From Oceanirhabdus seepicola (lineage in GTDB: Bacteria > Bacillota > Clostridia > Clostridiales > Clostridiaceae): DNA of 64,000 bases. Below, piece by piece: positions 25,554-34,444 of the stretch. A program made the translations under genes and the position numbers. The DNA lies in assembly GCF_023684385.1 (NCBI RefSeq), contig NZ_JAGSOJ010000001.1, positions 682,001-746,000 on the forward strand, given 5' to 3'. The notes below the pieces were generated by a model. It did no database searches, was not told the DNA's origin, and saw nothing but the letters and a program-made list of their open reading frames with translations. Each line of letters begins with the position of its first letter. Position 1 is the first letter of the stretch.

Positions 25554-26605
25554 TACTTAAATACCTCAGGGTATAATATTTTAGCAATATATTCTACAGC
25601 CTCTGGATATCTTTCATTAGGTTTATATGTGAATAATTCCTTTGGAAGATAATACACCTTCCCCTCTTTTACTGCTCTCAAAGATCCCCAAGCTTCATTA
25701 CCTTCTATATCTTCTTTAATTCTTTTGTTAACTTTCTCTAAATCCCCCATTGTTGTAATAAAGATAATATCTGGGTCTCTTTCTATTATTCTTTCAATAC
25801 TAAAATCAACTTTAGTTGCTCCTTCTACTTTCGTTTCTTTAACTATGTTTTCACCATTAAGCATCTCTAGAATTTCCCCTGTCAAAGATGATGGTAATTC
25901 GGTACTCACTGAACGAGTTGAGCTAAAAATAATTGCCACCTTAGGCTTTTTCTCATCTTCAACTTTCTCTTTAATTAAATCTATTTCATTTCTTATATCT
26001 GCAATTTTAGAATCAAAGATATCTTTCTTATCTGTTAATCTAGTGAAAAGATATAAAGTTTCATTAAAGCTTTTATATGGTTTATTGTTTGCATTAATAA
26101 ATAATGCTGGTATATTATTCTCTTCAAGTGCATCCTTTAACTCTCTATGCTTGCTTGTAACTGAGCTTAAAATAACTAAATCAGGTTTTAATGATAATAT
26201 CTTTTCAAGGCTAGGACTAAATGCCCCTCCAACTGTTTCAAGATCCATTGCCTCTTCTGGCACATTTGTTTCCCCTTTAACTCTAGCTATTGCTTCTCCA
26301 CCTGCTAAATACCATAAATCTAAGATTGAGTTTTGCAGTACAATTACCCTTTCAGGCTTCTTTTTTAAATTCACCTCATTTTCTAAAGGATCTTTATAAG
26401 TTATTGAATCCTCGGTTTCACTAATTATGTATTTAGGAACATCAAATGACAACCCAGAGCTTGTTTCTTTTTGATCACCTGATTCTTTATTCTCAATAGA
26501 TGTTTTATCATTATCTGCTACTTCTTTATTTACCTTGTTACCGCATCCAGTAAAAACTGTTACTGCTAATAAAATTGTTAATACTACTGAAACTAATTTT
26601 TTCAT
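25553..26605 (-). CDS. btuF: Cobalamin ABC transporter substrate-binding lipoprotein
   Basis: 350 residues from the ATG at 26605 (GAGGTG six nt upstream). The signal peptide ends in lipobox VFTGCGN. Then a ~45-residue Asp/Lys/Ser linker and a periplasmic-binding fold of the FecB/BtuF type: PERVIVLQNSILDLWYLAG, LKPDLVILSSV, long middle helix, and IIERDPDIIFITTM. Anchored outside the membrane, it hands corrinoid to BtuCD. First gene of the operon and directly behind the cobalamin riboswitch, which is the main reason for naming the substrate. Confidence 0.88.
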   Translation of the reverse strand: MKKLVSVVLTILLAVTVFTGCGNKVNKEVADNDKTSIENKESGDQKETSSGLSFDVPKYIISETEDSITYKDPLENEVNLKKKPERVIVLQNSILDLWYLAGGEAIARVKGETNVPEEAMDLETVGGAFSPSLEKILSLKPDLVILSSVTSKHRELKDALEENNIPALFINANNKPYKSFNETLYLFTRLTDKKDIFDSKIADIRNEIDLIKEKVEDEKKPKVAIIFSSTRSVSTELPSSLTGEILEMLNGENIVKETKVEGATKVDFSIERIIERDPDIIFITTMGDLEKVNKRIKEDIEGNEAWGSLRAVKEGKVYYLPKELFTYKPNERYPEAVEYIAKILYPEVFK

Positions 26606-26640
26606 TTTTTTCACCTCTTCAATTATGTTTTAAAACAATA

Positions 26641-26665
26641 AAAAAATCCCAACATTCGTTGGAAT
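26641..26665 (-). terminator. Riboswitch-controlled terminator before btuF
   Basis: Minus-strand hairpin TTCCAACGAATGTTGGGA followed by TTTTTT, 36 nt before the btuF start. Its position between aptamer and gene marks it as the expression platform: B12 binding should favour termination. Confidence 0.75.
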
Positions 26666-26752
26666 TAGGTTTATAATAATAGTAACATTTAAAAACTATT
26701 TTATAATTTTTAAATATTGTACCACTTCCCTTCCCACCGAAGATTTCTTTAT

Positions 26753-26934
26753 GGAGCTTTTACTACAGGCAGGTCTCCTGACTTATGAATCACCTAAATA
26801 AAGTTTCCTTCCCAGCCAAAGCCAGTGGATTTAACTACTTTATCTATCATCAATTACAGTAGCGGGGGCTGCAACGGATTTTAACCGTTTTCCCTTTTCA
26901 TTCTTTATACTTTATACAAATATAAAAAGCACCT
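26753..26934 (-). promoter_or_regulatory. Cobalamin riboswitch aptamer
   Basis: On the minus strand the typical sequence is present: GGTGC start, AAGGGAAAACGGTTAAAATC, TGCAGCCCCCGCTACTGT, the B12 box GCCACTGG-like part (TCCACTGGCTTTGGCTGGGA), and GTCAGGAGACCTGCCTG. The ends can pair as P1. It precedes the terminator at 26641-26665 and btuFCD. Confidence 0.92.
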
Positions 26935-27075
26935 GAAAAGCTAATATTCAATTCAACACAATAGATTATATCACCATTGTTACCAATTTACTACATAAAA
27001 TAAAATATTTTATTCTACTTCTTTTCAACCTGTGAAATAATTTTCCAAAGCGCATAACTCTTTATCAGTTATATA

Positions 27076-27122
27076 CAATATTTAAAAGCCATCATGATTT
27101 TCATGACAGCTTTTAAATATTG
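27076..27122 (-). terminator. Long terminator after the microprotein cluster
   Basis: 22-nt arms (CAATATTTAAAAGC... and complement) with two mismatches and a TTT loop, 26 nt after the stop of the gene at 27148. Confidence 0.7.
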
Positions 27123-27147
27123 TATTTTTTACTCGCTACTAAAATTT

Positions 27148-27297
27148 CTATTTTATATTTTCTATTTCCTCAACTTTAGAATTTCTATATTTCGGTGGAT
27201 TCTTTTCATTTCTGTCATTTCTTCGAGGTTTAAGAATATCATCTCTTGCAACATCAATGTTACTTGTTTTCCTTGTTCCGTATCGATTATCTGTCAT
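27148..27297 (-). CDS. 49-residue basic microprotein, unknown function
   Basis: The frame MTDNRYGTRKTSNIDVARDD... ending VEEIENIK is preceded by GGGAAGGTG at good distance and followed by a terminator. It is rich in Arg, Lys, Asn and Asp, with Pro near the middle (LKPRRNDRNEKNPPKY), and has no hydrophobic core, so it is probably unfolded on its own. It is third in a cluster of three tiny minus-strand genes. Not recognised as a known family. Confidence 0.55.
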   Translation of the reverse strand: MTDNRYGTRKTSNIDVARDDILKPRRNDRNEKNPPKYRNSKVEEIENIK

Positions 27298-27355
27298 TTT
27301 AACACCTTCCCTAAAATAATTTTTTTTAGTAATGATTTTTAATCAGCAATAAAAC

Positions 27356-27478
27356 TTACTTATCGTTTCTTTGTGATTTTACATCACTTTGTTTTGGCTG
27401 AATTTCACTATTATCAGTTTGCTTAGTTCTCATGTTAGTCTTTTTTTTATCTAGCTCTTGAATTTTACCCCTAGCCAT
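27356..27478 (-). CDS. 40-residue basic microprotein, paralogue of the one at 27599
   Basis: MARGKIQELDKKKTNMRTKQ, then TDNSEIQPKQSDVKSQRNDK. An AGGAGTG site precedes the ATG at 27478. Polar and basic throughout, without aromatic or Cys residues, similar in size and composition to the minor small acid-soluble spore proteins; no family match is claimed. A sigma-G-like promoter (27509-27537) lies upstream. It aligns with the neighbour at 27599-27715 over its full length. Confidence 0.6.
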   Translation of the reverse strand: MARGKIQELDKKKTNMRTKQTDNSEIQPKQSDVKSQRNDK

Positions 27479-27508
27479 TAGAATACACTCCTTTCAAGAT
27501 TACAAAAT

Positions 27509-27537
27509 TAGTTTGTCCAAAATTGTATATTTTATTC
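27509..27537 (-). promoter_or_regulatory. Sigma-G-like promoter of microprotein gene (27356-27478)
   Basis: Minus strand: GAATA (27537-27533), 17-nt spacer, CAAACTA (27515-27509), close to the forespore consensus GMATR / CATAMTA. The TGGACAAACTA part is identical to the promoter at 27738-27766. Confidence 0.45.
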
Positions 27538-27598
27538 TTGAAATTTTTTTCAAAATTTAGCTGCGTACCTGGTACCTACCCAAAATTTGGTTAATGTG

Positions 27599-27715
27599 TT
27601 AATGGTTTTTTCTTGATTTTTTATCACTTTGATTTGGTTGAGATTTACTCTTATCGTATACATTAGTTCTTATATTAACTTCTACTTTATTTAAATCAAT
27701 TTTCCCCTTAGACAT
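27599..27715 (-). CDS. 38-residue basic microprotein, paralogue of the one at 27356
   Basis: MSKGKIDLNKVEVNIRTNVY, then DKSKSQPNQSDKKSRKNH. Shares MxxGKI, KxNxRT, DxS, QPxQSDxKSxxN with the 40-residue neighbour, so the two arose by duplication. AGGAGTG site before the ATG at 27715. The upstream DNA is duplicated too (GAATAAAA...TGGACAAACTA). Each gene appears to have its own promoter. Confidence 0.6.
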   Translation of the reverse strand: MSKGKIDLNKVEVNIRTNVYDKSKSQPNQSDKKSRKNH

Positions 27716-27737
27716 TGAATTGCACTCCTTTTAAAAC

Positions 27738-27766
27738 TAGTTTGTCCAAGATAATATTTTTTATTC
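27738..27766 (-). promoter_or_regulatory. Sigma-G-like promoter of microprotein gene (27599-27715)
   Basis: Minus strand: GAATA (27766-27762), 17-nt spacer, CAAACTA (27744-27738). Same elements and spacing as upstream of the paralogue. Confidence 0.45.
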
Positions 27767-27805
27767 CCATCATAATAATATGTCAAATAAAAATTCATCA
27801 TTAAG

Positions 27806-27836
27806 TTAAGAGAGCCCAATTTTTGGGTTCCCTTAA
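27806..27836 (-). terminator. Terminator of the STM3941-like gene
   Basis: TTAAGAGAGCCCAA/TTGGGTTCCCTTAA arms with two mismatches and a 3-nt loop, 22 nt after the stop codon. Confidence 0.6.
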
Positions 27837-27857
27837 ATATCACAATTATAATATTTC

Positions 27858-28535
27858 TTAATTATTATTCAAAGTAATTCTTGATTTTATTTCCTCTTCA
27901 AGTTCTGCTACACTTATGGATAATGTGCTTTGTGGAACACTAATAAACTTTTGTTTTCTAATAAATAGTTTTTTGATTTTACCCTGTCTGTTTCTTATTT
28001 CATCCATATTATAAGGAACAATTGCTAACATCTTGTTATTTATCTCTATGTACGTAAATACATCTTTAATTTCATTCCAGGAAACTTGCCCTATTCTCAT
28101 CAAATTTGAATTATCAAAAATGCCTTTAGATGTAATCTCCAATGAAGGAGTATTCTTAATTATTCTATAAATAGAGTAGCATGTACAAAATCCGAAGAAT
28201 ACTGTTCCTATAACTCCAATTATAAAAAAGTAAATACTCTCATCTATAATTAAACCACTTCCCATTATAAAAACAAATATAATGAGATATTTTAATTGTT
28301 TTTTCAAACTAACAAACTTTTCTGCTTTATCTAAATTTTTTCTTGTTCTGTAATAGCTTATAGAAAGTACTATTGTGAATCCAATTATTCCTCCAAGCAC
28401 ACCTGGCATAGATAATGAAATTTCTTTCTTTGTAAATAACAACATCACAAAACCTGATGCTGATGTCATTATTATACCTAAAAAAGTTAATAAAACTAAT
28501 CTTGCTTTACTTGGATATATTTTTAAATGTTCCAT
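27858..28535 (-). CDS. STM3941-family membrane protein
   Basis: 225 residues from the ATG at 28535 (AAGGAGA upstream). The N-terminal motif IYPSKARLVLLTFLG is typical of this family of small membrane proteins. Four hydrophobic helices lie at roughly 15-37, 45-66, 88-105 and 110-135. The C-terminal third is cytosolic and ends with SLEITSKGIFD, then VSWNEIKDVF, a PH-like pattern often found in bacterial membrane-anchored PH domains. No function is known. Single gene. Confidence 0.65.
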   Translation of the reverse strand: MEHLKIYPSKARLVLLTFLGIIMTSASGFVMLLFTKKEISLSMPGVLGGIIGFTIVLSISYYRTRKNLDKAEKFVSLKKQLKYLIIFVFIMGSGLIIDESIYFFIIGVIGTVFFGFCTCYSIYRIIKNTPSLEITSKGIFDNSNLMRIGQVSWNEIKDVFTYIEINNKMLAIVPYNMDEIRNRQGKIKKLFIRKQKFISVPQSTLSISVAELEEEIKSRITLNNN

Positions 28536-28675
28536 TTTATTCTCCTTGTTTATTTTTATATTATACATATTTAGATGAACTAGTTCAACTCACAAAGTCT
28601 ATACCTCTCCCTAATAATCATTTTAGTAAACTTAATTTTCTGAAAATCTTCCTCAATTTTGTCTTCATCATAATT

Positions 28676-28709
28676 AAAACCTATCCTTTTATAATTAAGG
28701 ATAGGTTTT
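28676..28709 (-). terminator. Terminator of the DAC-TPR gene
   Basis: Perfect 13-bp stem AAAACCTATCCTT and complement, 8-nt loop, 25 nt after the stop codon. Confidence 0.8.
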
Positions 28710-28734
28710 AATATTCTTTTTATCTTACATAATC

Positions 28735-31008
28735 TTAAATTTTTTTTATTTCTTCATCCTTTTCTAATCTCTTAATAATTTCCTCGTTTTTACGAATCTT
28801 TTTACTTAGGTTTTCATTTTTTTCAGGATACAGTTTTATTAATCTTTTATAAGTAATATTCAAATTTTTATATGCCAATATAAAATTTGGATTTAATTTT
28901 ATTGCTTTAATATAATTTTCTACTGATTCCTCATATTCATTATTATGCTTATATGTAACACCTCGATTATTATACGCATCTGCATAATCTGGTTTTAAAC
29001 CTATTGCTTTATTATAATCTTCTAATGCTTTGTCATATTCTTCATTATCATCATATAGAATACCTCTATTATTATATGCTTTAGAATAATCTGGTTTTAG
29101 TTCTATTGCTTTAGTATAATCTTCTAATGCTTTATCATATTCTTCATTATCACTATATAGTACACCTCTATTATTATATGCTTTAGAATAATCTGGTTTT
29201 AATTCTATTGCTTTAGTAAAATCTTCTATTGCTTTGTCATATTCATCATTCTTTTTATTTAATATTCCTCTATTATAATATATGGCTGCAGCATTTGGTT
29301 TTAGTTCTATTGCTTGTGTATAATTTTTTATTGCATCTTGAATTTGACCATTTTTACTGTATATCGCTCCTTTAATATGATATAATTTCGCATTCTTTTT
29401 ATCTAAACTCAAGGCATCTTCAACTATCTTTAATGCATCACTATATTTTTTACCTTCATATAACTGCTTAATTTCATTTATTAAATTATTTACCTTCTTT
29501 TCTCTTTCTCTTTCATCTTTATATATTATATCAATCATACCGTCTTCTGATATTACAACTACTAAACATTTCCCATTCAAATCACCCTTATTTGCATATC
29601 TAATAGCTGAGTTATACCTTGCACCTCTCGAAGATTTACCTTTTTCTTCTACTGCTAATCCATCTAAAATTACTCCCATGCCATAACAAACACCTTTTGT
29701 ATCTATAATTATGGCTCCATCTATGCTAGTAATACTCTCTATTATCTTTTTTGATAAATCTTCGTCTTTTTCAATCAAAAATTTTTTCTTTATCTTTGTA
29801 GATTGATTCTTTAATTTTTCTATCTCTATCTCAGCTAATTCTGATGTAGTAATAACAACAGTAGTTCCATGCTTTTGCTCCTTAGCATAACTGATAATTT
29901 TCAACAGTTTATCTTTACTATACCCAACATCACCAAAAACTTCTTCTAATTTTTCTCTCAGGTCCTCTTTTGAAAATTCCCCTTCTCTTAAAATAGGTTG
30001 TCCATATACTACATTTAATATATTTCTTTCTTTCATATATAGATTTATTTGTTCATATGGTTTATTACCATCTACAGTTATTCTCTTACTTTCAACCTTA
30101 CCTAGCTTTATCTTATACTCAAATCTATCATAAAAGTCAATTACAAGTATATTATTTTCTTCATTTTTTATTATACTCATATTTTCAAGCGTGCCTAAAC
30201 CATAAATATTATTTTGATCGCCTATTAAGTACACATTTTCATCTGATGTCTCTAAAATCTTTCTAATCTTTCGCTCATCTGCAAATTCAATTTCCTCATC
30301 AAATTGTATGTGAAATTTCACATTTTCTGAATGTTTATCTTTATTCATCAAAAGCAGTTTAGCCGAAACACTTTCCCCTTCATATTTTAAGGCTGAAATA
30401 TAATTTAATTTATCAAATAAATCACTAATACCCTTCTTTGAAGAAGCTATAGATTTAAAAATTTCTTGACTAAAATCCTTAGTTAAACTTCTTAAGTAAT
30501 CTTTTTCTTTATGAATAATATCATCACATAAGTTACAAATTTTTTCATCACATAAATAACAAATCTTTTCATCAATATATCTACATTCTTCAAAAAGTCT
30601 ATCTAAAACGTACTTTAGAAAAGAACATTTTTCATATTGCTCAAAGACTTCTATAGTATTTTGTTCTAATCCTTGTATAGAAAGATAACCTACTATATTT
30701 TTCTGTGAAGATTTTAGTGTAAAAAAGTTCAAATATTCAACAGAATTAATATCCAATTTATCTTCCTGATGATTAAATCTCCTATATTTTGAATCTATCT
30801 CATTAAGTTGATTTTCATTTAATTCCTTAGCTTCTTTACATAAAAATTTTATTAGTTCTCGATTACTTTCATCATTGATATCTTCTTTAGTTATGAGTTC
30901 TAAATTAATAGAGATTTTATCATCAAATAAACTTTCCAAATACTTGCTCAAAATTTCCTTAAATTTATTTTTAAATTTAGAATGCTTTTTTTCTTCCAAA
31001 GTACTCAA
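28735..31008 (-). CDS. Diadenylate-cyclase-like (DAC/DisA_N) domain fused to TPR array
   Basis: 757 residues. Residues 1-340 are a charged region of unknown fold. Residues ~350-495 look like a DAC domain: KHGTTVVITTSELA, then DGAIII with Asp430 (DGA motif), then SSRGARYNSAIRYANK in the place of the RHR motif (Arg461, Arg464; the usual His is Tyr465), and LVVVISEDGMIDIIY. From ~505 to 740 there are six or seven 34-residue TPR units. DAC enzymes make c-di-AMP from two ATP; the altered RHR motif leaves open whether this one is active or a nucleotide sensor. No signal peptide or membrane helix. It stands alone with its own terminator. Confidence 0.7.
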   Translation of the reverse strand: MSTLEEKKHSKFKNKFKEILSKYLESLFDDKISINLELITKEDINDESNRELIKFLCKEAKELNENQLNEIDSKYRRFNHQEDKLDINSVEYLNFFTLKSSQKNIVGYLSIQGLEQNTIEVFEQYEKCSFLKYVLDRLFEECRYIDEKICYLCDEKICNLCDDIIHKEKDYLRSLTKDFSQEIFKSIASSKKGISDLFDKLNYISALKYEGESVSAKLLLMNKDKHSENVKFHIQFDEEIEFADERKIRKILETSDENVYLIGDQNNIYGLGTLENMSIIKNEENNILVIDFYDRFEYKIKLGKVESKRITVDGNKPYEQINLYMKERNILNVVYGQPILREGEFSKEDLREKLEEVFGDVGYSKDKLLKIISYAKEQKHGTTVVITTSELAEIEIEKLKNQSTKIKKKFLIEKDEDLSKKIIESITSIDGAIIIDTKGVCYGMGVILDGLAVEEKGKSSRGARYNSAIRYANKGDLNGKCLVVVISEDGMIDIIYKDEREREKKVNNLINEIKQLYEGKKYSDALKIVEDALSLDKKNAKLYHIKGAIYSKNGQIQDAIKNYTQAIELKPNAAAIYYNRGILNKKNDEYDKAIEDFTKAIELKPDYSKAYNNRGVLYSDNEEYDKALEDYTKAIELKPDYSKAYNNRGILYDDNEEYDKALEDYNKAIGLKPDYADAYNNRGVTYKHNNEYEESVENYIKAIKLNPNFILAYKNLNITYKRLIKLYPEKNENLSKKIRKNEEIIKRLEKDEEIKKI
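28961..29370 (-). repeat. 102-bp tandem repeats encoding the TPR units
   Basis: The landmark CTGGTTTTA (plus strand) recurs at 28989, 29091, 29193 and 29295 (last as TTGGTTTTA), exactly 102 bp apart. Neighbouring units are nearly identical at the DNA level, so the array has expanded recently and may vary in number between strains. Confidence 0.8.
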
Positions 31009-31465
31009 TTTATCACCTCTGTATAGTAATTATATTTTTGAATTTTATACTTTTAATCAATAAATATTTTCAGACTGTTCTATGGATATATTTACATTTA
31101 CATTCATTATATTACATAATACATCATATTTACATATAAAATTAATATTTTTTCATTTTTTTAATCATGAATTTTACATTAAGATATACCATTTTATCTT
31201 TGTGAAACCTACAATCTATCCATTAATAAGTAACTTGAACATATCACTTGATGGCTATAATTTTCTTTAGAAGCACTCTCCCCTTATTCAAACATTACTA
31301 AATTCTTAAATTTAATTTTTAGAGGTTAAACACTCAATTAATGTATCAATATTCATTTTTTGAGTAACATATGTATAAACATCAAAATCAAGCATAATAA
31401 TGAAAATTTTCAAACAATCAAAGCTAAATATAAGCAATTGTCGGAAAATTACATAATTTATCTAA
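31009..31465. other. Gene-free AT-rich stretch before the ribose operon
   Basis: No coding sequence, RNA or strong hairpin was recognised. It contains the leader of the DAC-TPR gene on one side. Confidence 0.5.
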
Positions 31466-31535
31466 TTGACACGAAATATACAGGATGATATAATCTATTT
31501 AACCGGTTAAGTAAACCGGTTTAGTAAATCGGTTA
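31466..31535 (+). promoter_or_regulatory. Promoter and triple operator of the ribose operon
   Basis: Consensus promoter: TTGACA (31466-31471), 17-nt spacer, TATAAT (31489-31494). Right behind it three palindromes AACCGGTT, AAACCGGTTT and AAATCGGTTA have centres near 31504, 31517 and 31530, i.e. 13 bp apart. CCGG-centred palindromes are typical LacI-family operators; the regulator is probably the one at 36475-37476. Confidence 0.8.
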
Positions 31536-31568
31536 ACTTGCTTAACCTCAATAATAATTGGGAGGTAA

Positions 31569-32507
31569 ATGAAAGTGAATAAAATCTGCGTAATAGGCAG
31601 CATGAATATGGATATGGTATTAAACGTAAAGAATTTACCTAAGAAGGGGGAAACTCTTCTAGTTAACAATATGGAAAAGATCCCGGGTGGAAAAGGAGCA
31701 AATCAAGCAGTTGCAGCAAAACGTCTTGGAAGCGATGTATATATGATTTCACAAATCGGCGAAGATGATAATGGTGAAATACTACTTGATTGTTTAAAGA
31801 AAGATGGTATTAACACAGAGTACGTGTTTAAAGATATATCAAACCCTACAGGATTAGCTATAATTACTGTTGATGAAAATGCTGATAATATGATTACAGT
31901 AATTTCAGGTGCAAACATGACTATAAACACTAATCATGTAAAGAAAGCAGAAGAAATAATTAAAAATTGTGATATTGTAATCTCACAATTTGAAACACCA
32001 ATGGAAACAACAATTGAGACTTTTAAAATAGCAAAGGAAAATAGAATTATTACTATTTTAAATCCAGCGCCTGCAACCGCTATTTCTGAAGAACTTTTAA
32101 ATGTTACAGATATAATTGTTCCTAACGAAACTGAAGCTTATGAACTTACTAATATAGAAGTTAAAGATCTAGAGAGTGCTAAGATAGCAGCAAGTAAGTT
32201 TATAGATAAAGGTGTAAATTACGTAATAATAACTTTGGGAGAAAAAGGAGCAGCATTAATTACTAAAGAAAATGCTGAATTAATTCCTGCTTACAAAGTA
32301 GCAGCTGTTGATACAACTGCCGCTGGCGATTCCTTTATAGGAGCTGTATCAAGTAATCTAAGTAAAGTTAAAAATGTAGATTATGAAGTGCTAAGAAAAG
32401 CAATTAATTTTGGTAATAAAGTTTCTTCAATAGCAGTTACTAAAAAAGGTGCTCAAATCTCTCTTCCGACTTTAGAGGAAGTAGTTAATAAATACGGGGA
32501 GGAATAA
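31569..32507 (+). CDS. rbsK: Ribokinase
   Basis: 312 residues, PfkB family. N-terminal [20 protein letters not shown] and [16 protein letters not shown]-terminal [13 protein letters not shown] with the anion hole and catalytic Asp. Phosphorylates ribose to ribose 5-phosphate in the cytosol. First gene of rbsKDACB. GGAGG lies only three nt before the ATG at 31569; the GTG two codons on (31575) has better spacing and could be used. Confidence 0.95.
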   Translation: MKVNKICVIGSMNMDMVLNVKNLPKKGETLLVNNMEKIPGGKGANQAVAAKRLGSDVYMISQIGEDDNGEILLDCLKKDGINTEYVFKDISNPTGLAIITVDENADNMITVISGANMTINTNHVKKAEEIIKNCDIVISQFETPMETTIETFKIAKENRIITILNPAPATAISEELLNVTDIIVPNETEAYELTNIEVKDLESAKIAASKFIDKGVNYVIITLGEKGAALITKENAELIPAYKVAAVDTTAAGDSFIGAVSSNLSKVKNVDYEVLRKAINFGNKVSSIAVTKKGAQISLPTLEEVVNKYGEE

Positions 32508-32509
32508 TA

Positions 32510-32905
32510 ATGAAAAAAATAGGAATATTAAATCATCATATATCACATGTAATTTCTACAATGGGACATAATGATATGTTAGCAATAGGAGACTGTGGTC
32601 TTCCTATTCCAGATGAAACTCAAAGAATTGACTTAGCTTTAATCAAAAATTTACCAAGATTTATTGATACTTTAAAAGCAATTTTACTTGAACTTGAAGT
32701 CGAAGAAGTTTTTATAGCTAATGAAACTGTAGAAGTTAGCAATGATACATTTGAAGAAATAAAAAAAGAAATCGGGGATGTGACTATAACATTGATTTCT
32801 CATGAAGAACTTAAAGATAAGCTAAAAAAATGTAAAGCAGTTGTTAGAACTGGTGAACAAACTCCATATGCAAATATTATTTTGAAATCCGGAGTTGTAT
32901 TTTAG
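32510..32905 (+). CDS. rbsD: D-ribose pyranase
   Basis: 131 residues. [20 protein letters not shown] carries the catalytic His and its neighbours, then [15 protein letters not shown], and the end [15 protein letters not shown]. Converts ribopyranose to the open or furanose form used by ribokinase. Starts three nt after rbsK. Confidence 0.95.
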   Translation: MKKIGILNHHISHVISTMGHNDMLAIGDCGLPIPDETQRIDLALIKNLPRFIDTLKAILLELEVEEVFIANETVEVSNDTFEEIKKEIGDVTITLISHEELKDKLKKCKAVVRTGEQTPYANIILKSGVVF

Positions 32906-32916
32906 GAGGGAAAATA

Positions 32917-34431
32917 ATGATTAAAAATGAATCCCATTTAGTTTTAGAAATGAAAAATATAGTGAAATCATTCCCTGGTGTAAAAGCTCTTAAGGGGGTT
33001 GATTTAAGAGCATACTCTGGTGAAGTTATGGCTCTTTTAGGAGAAAATGGAGCTGGAAAATCCACACTTATGAAAATATTAAGTGGTGTTTATAAAAGAG
33101 ATATGGGTGTAATTCTTATTGATGGATATAATGTAGAATTTAAAAATATAAAGGATGCTCAAAGTAATGGAGTATCAATAATCCATCAAGAGCTTAGTGT
33201 TCTTCCAAACCTAACAGTTTGGGAAAATATATTCCTAGGTAACGAAAAATATAATCCACTTACAAGAAGATTAAATAAAAAGGAAATGATAGATGAAACA
33301 AGAGAATTACTAAAAGAAATCGGATCTGATATTGATCCTGAAATAGAAGTTAGATATTTAAGTGTTGGAGAAAGACAGATGGTGGAGATTGTAAAATCAA
33401 TTTCCAAAAATGCAAAACTCTTAATACTGGATGAGCCAACTACTGCTTTAACAGATGTTGAAGTTAGTAAGTTATTTGAAGTAATTGACAGATTAAAGTC
33501 TCAAAATATTGCAATGATTTATATTTCTCATAGACTAGAAGAAATCTTCACAATGTGTGATAAAGTAACAGTTTTAAGAGATGGAAGCTATGTTGGAGAA
33601 GATAACGTAAGTAACATAGATAGAAATAAATTAATATCTATGATGGTTGGAAGAAATCTTGAGGAACAATATCCATATGTTGAACCTCAGGTAGGCAAAG
33701 AAATTTTAAGAGTTGATAATATCTCTCTAACTAACAGAGTTGAAAATGTCTCTTTAAAAGTAAATGCTGGAGAAATCGTAGGAATGTCAGGCCTTATGGG
33801 CTCTGGTAGAACCGAAGTAGCTAAAATTATATTTGGTGAATATAAAAAAAATTCTGGAAATGTATATATTGATAATACGTTAGTTAATATATCCTCCCCT
33901 GAACAGGCATTAAACAAAGGAATTGCATATCTCTCCGAGGATAGAAAAGGAGAAAGTTTAATACTGAATATGTCAGTAAAACAAAACATGACTCTTTCTA
34001 ACTTAAATAAATATGAAAACAATTTAACTAAAAAACTTGACAGAAAATTAGAATCTGAGGATTATGATATATTCTCTAAGAAACTTTCTGTAAAAACTCC
34101 AAGTGGAGAACAATTGATAAAAAATCTTAGTGGTGGAAATCAACAAAAAGTTATACTTGCTAAGTTAATAATGTTATCTCCAAAGGTTCTTATTATAGAT
34201 GAACCCACTAGAGGTATTGATGTTGGAGCAAAAAAAGAAATATATGAAATCTTAAACGAACTAAAAAAAGCAGGAACAGCAATAATAATGATTTCTTCTG
34301 ATTTAGAAGAAGTACTTGGTATAAGCGATAGAATTTTAGTAATGAGTGAAGGAAAAATTACTGGTGAAGTAAAAAGAGAAGATGCAACTCAAGAGCTTAT
34401 TATGAAGTATGCTGTAAACGCAGATCACTAG
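32917..34431 (+). CDS. rbsA: Ribose ABC transporter ATP-binding protein (two ATPase domains)
   Basis: 504 residues. First domain: Walker [17 protein letters not shown], signature [12 protein letters not shown], Walker [12 protein letters not shown]. The second domain has the degenerate Walker [13 protein letters not shown] and the signature [15 protein letters not shown] with Walker [14 protein letters not shown]. This asymmetric pair is normal for RbsA/MglA proteins. Confidence 0.95.
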   Translation: MIKNESHLVLEMKNIVKSFPGVKALKGVDLRAYSGEVMALLGENGAGKSTLMKILSGVYKRDMGVILIDGYNVEFKNIKDAQSNGVSIIHQELSVLPNLTVWENIFLGNEKYNPLTRRLNKKEMIDETRELLKEIGSDIDPEIEVRYLSVGERQMVEIVKSISKNAKLLILDEPTTALTDVEVSKLFEVIDRLKSQNIAMIYISHRLEEIFTMCDKVTVLRDGSYVGEDNVSNIDRNKLISMMVGRNLEEQYPYVEPQVGKEILRVDNISLTNRVENVSLKVNAGEIVGMSGLMGSGRTEVAKIIFGEYKKNSGNVYIDNTLVNISSPEQALNKGIAYLSEDRKGESLILNMSVKQNMTLSNLNKYENNLTKKLDRKLESEDYDIFSKKLSVKTPSGEQLIKNLSGGNQQKVILAKLIMLSPKVLIIDEPTRGIDVGAKKEIYEILNELKKAGTAIIMISSDLEEVLGISDRILVMSEGKITGEVKREDATQELIMKYAVNADH

Positions 34432-34444
34432 AGGAGGAAGAATA

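Noticed and set aside
25725..26399. 224-codon open frame on the plus strand
   Set aside because: Antisense shadow of btuF, Ser/Leu-rich with no recognisable fold.
27094..27342. 82-codon plus-strand frame with Phe/Ile-rich sequence
   Set aside because: It is antisense to the 49-residue microprotein gene, which has a good ribosome binding site and terminator; the frame lacks both.
28961..29370. Regular repeats that could suggest a CRISPR array
   Set aside because: The 102-bp units have no spacers and encode in-frame TPR motifs.
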